A stretch of 14,414 nt of DNA from JBBQWZ01 sp043788745 (lineage in GTDB: Bacteria > Acidobacteriota > Terriglobia > Bryobacterales > Bryobacteraceae): assembly GCA_043788745.1 (NCBI GenBank), contig JAYVTO010000066.1:1-14414 (forward strand). Reading direction: 5' to 3'. The notes beneath the pieces were generated by a model. The model was not told the DNA's origin. It searched no databases and saw only the letters and a program-made list of their open reading frames with translations. The position numbers and the translations under genes were made by a program. This document shows, one piece after another, positions 12,992-14,414 of the stretch (positions are counted from its first letter, which is position 1; every line of letters begins with the position of its first letter).

Positions 12992-14283
12992 GAAACATTG
13001 TGATTCTGGCCGTTGTGGCGATCGCGGGGTACGCGCAGAACCCTGGTACGCCGGCAGACAACGCGCCGCGGCGACTGACGATGGAAGAAGCGGAAGCGAT
13101 TGCAGCGAAGCAGAATCCTCGGATTAGCGCGGCGCTTCTGGACGCGCTGGCCGCCGGGCAGGCGACTCTTGAGGCGCGGAGCAATTGGTTTCCGCAGGTC
13201 CAAGGGTTGGTGACAGGCGCCGGTGGTGAGTTTGCATCCCGAATCGCGGCTGGCGGAATCAGCGCCAGCACGATTCTGAATCGTGTCGCGGGGGGGATTT
13301 CGGCGTCGCAACTGTTGACGGATTTCGGGCGGACCCGCCAGTTGGTGGATGCGGCGCGGTTCCGGGCAACAGCGTCGGACGAGCGTTCCGCATTCTCGAA
13401 AGCGGTCGTGTTGCTGCAGGTGCGGCGATCTTACTTCGCGGGACTGCGGGCGCGCGCCGTGTTGCGGGTTGCCGAGCAGACCGTGACCACAAGGCAGGTG
13501 GTCGCGGAGCAGATTTCGGCGCTCGCTCAGAGCAACCTGAGATCGGGCCTGGACGCAAGTTTTGCGAATGTGAATTTGTCGGAAGCGAAGCTGCTGCTGG
13601 CGCAAGCGAGGAACGAGGTGCGGGCGGCGGATGCGGATCTGTCGTGGGCGATGGGCTACGCGCAGGCGTTATCGTTTGAACTCGTCGAAACCCTGCCGCC
13701 AGCGACCCCTTCCGAGGATGCGGCCTCGATGATTCAAGTTGCATTGCGGGAACGCTCGGATGTGCAAAGCGCGCGGACCGATCTCTCGGCGGCGCAGCGG
13801 TTCCGTGCCGCAGAGTCAGCGTTGTCGCGGCCAACTGTGAGCGCGGCGGCCGTCGTCGGGTATTCGCCGCTACATGGCAATACGATCACGGATCGCTATT
13901 CGGCGGCGGCGATCACGATGAGTGTCCCGGTCTTCAACGGACATTTGTTATCGGCCCGGCGTGAGGAGGCGAGTTTGCGATCGCGCGCCGTAGCGGAACG
14001 TGTGCGCGAACTCGAGACGCAGGTAGCGCGCGATGTGCAGGTGGCGTGGTTGCTCACGACGAATTCGTTTGAGAGAACGAAATTAGCGGACGAGTTGGTG
14101 AAGCAGGCTTCGCTCGCGCTTGAGTTGTCACAGGCACGCTACGACCTAGGGCTCAGTTCGATTGTGGAGTTGACGCAGGCGCAGCTTAGCAAGACTGCGG
14201 CGGAGATTCAGCGCGCGAGTGCTTTGTATGAGTTTCAAACACAGACTTCGGTCTTGGCATATCAACAAGGTCTGCTGAGATAG
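12988..14283 (+). CDS. TolC-family outer-membrane efflux protein
   Basis: A 431-aa outer-membrane channel for the tripartite pump. The signal peptide is MRNIVILAVVAIAGYA with likely cleavage before QNP; no lipobox is present, unlike many OprM-type proteins. The TolC internal duplication is visible: LTMEEAEAIAAKQNPRI in the first half and MIQVALRERSDVQSARTDL in the second. Each is followed by long Ala/Glu/Arg-rich helices. The C-terminal part has LSQARYDLGLSSIVELTQAQ, a typical OEP motif. The length is normal. ATG 12988 overlaps the permease stop in an ATGA junction, and AAGGAG lies at 12977-12982, so translation is coupled. The tandem palindromic repeats begin right after its stop. Confidence 0.95.
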   Translation: MRNIVILAVVAIAGYAQNPGTPADNAPRRLTMEEAEAIAAKQNPRISAALLDALAAGQATLEARSNWFPQVQGLVTGAGGEFASRIAAGGISASTILNRVAGGISASQLLTDFGRTRQLVDAARFRATASDERSAFSKAVVLLQVRRSYFAGLRARAVLRVAEQTVTTRQVVAEQISALAQSNLRSGLDASFANVNLSEAKLLLAQARNEVRAADADLSWAMGYAQALSFELVETLPPATPSEDAASMIQVALRERSDVQSARTDLSAAQRFRAAESALSRPTVSAAAVVGYSPLHGNTITDRYSAAAITMSVPVFNGHLLSARREEASLRSRAVAERVRELETQVARDVQVAWLLTTNSFERTKLADELVKQASLALELSQARYDLGLSSIVELTQAQLSKTAAEIQRASALYEFQTQTSVLAYQQGLLR

Positions 14284-14284
14284 G

Positions 14285-14414
14285 AAACCGGGACGCCGTG
14301 CGGCGTCGTCTTCTGCAATTAAAACCGGGACGCCGTGCGGCGGCGTCTTCTGAAGTTAAAACCGGGACGCCGCGGCGTCGTCTTCTGAAGTTAAAACCGG
14401 GACGCCGCGGCGTC
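14285..14414. repeat. Palindromic tandem-repeat array cut by right edge
   Basis: Copies begin at 14285, 14322, 14359 and 14394, with units of 37, 37 and 35 bases and a fourth truncated at 21 by the window end. Each begins AAACCGG, carries GACGCCG and its reverse complement CGGCGTC (the arms abut or are 2 to 5 bases apart), then TCTTCTG and AAGTTA or a close variant. There are no unique spacers, so it is not CRISPR. The array begins two bases after the TolC stop. On the minus strand each hairpin is followed by CCGG and TTTT, weakly terminator-like. Possible roles are transcription end, mRNA 3' protection or a REP-like element. Confidence 0.85.

Noticed and set aside
8687..14283. New type of multi-gene system in the efflux region
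   Set aside because: Adaptor, permease and TolC channel in this order are a well-known tripartite RND operon; only residue-level features are unusual.
14285..14414. CRISPR array
   Set aside because: The whole 35-37 base unit repeats, with no unique spacers, and no cas gene is present.

Overview
The window looks like a chromosomal segment of a GC-rich Gram-negative bacterium, most probably an Acidobacteriota of the Bryobacterales/Solibacterales kind. This rests on the protein style (BamB-like PQQ-propeller with a WPQFRGP start, an HU ending in IVPPK, a YidC with a short polar N-terminal extension, a tripartite RND pump with a lipoprotein adaptor) and is an inference, not a database result. 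No tRNA, rRNA, phage gene, transposase or CRISPR array was found.

Layout. (1) 1-140: short inverted and direct repeats cut by the left edge. (2) 141-2033, plus strand: an exported PQQ-type beta-propeller protein and orotate phosphoribosyltransferase (pyrE), 12 bases apart. (3) 2242-6922, minus strand: the classical rpmH-rnpA-yidD-yidC-khpB(jag)-mnmE cluster, transcribed right to left (ribosomal protein L34, RNase P protein, two membrane-insertion factors, an R3H RNA-binding protein and the tRNA wobble-uridine GTPase). (4) 6923-7391: a 469-base divergent regulatory region with an extended -10 promoter for rpmH, a good sigma-70 promoter and structured leader for hup, an AT-rich tract and one consensus DnaA box. 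(5) 7392-7752: HU gene and a strong terminator. (6) 7839-8009: a 56-aa TatA on the minus strand with its own promoter. (7) 8106-8644: two small proteins of unknown function. (8) 8687-14283: a compact adaptor-permease-TolC efflux operon. (9) 14285-14414: a palindromic tandem-repeat array running off the right edge.

Most genes are ordinary housekeeping genes and the efflux operon is a familiar type. I found no convincing new multi-gene system. The points most worth checking are an rnpA reading frame with no ATG/GTG/TTG start before its conserved N-terminus (probable ATT start overlapping the rpmH stop), a roughly 43-residue insertion in the MnmE GTPase domain whose DNA carries a perfect GC-rich palindrome, the right-edge repeat array in which one base change shifts a hairpin arm but keeps the pairing, and the structured hup leader.
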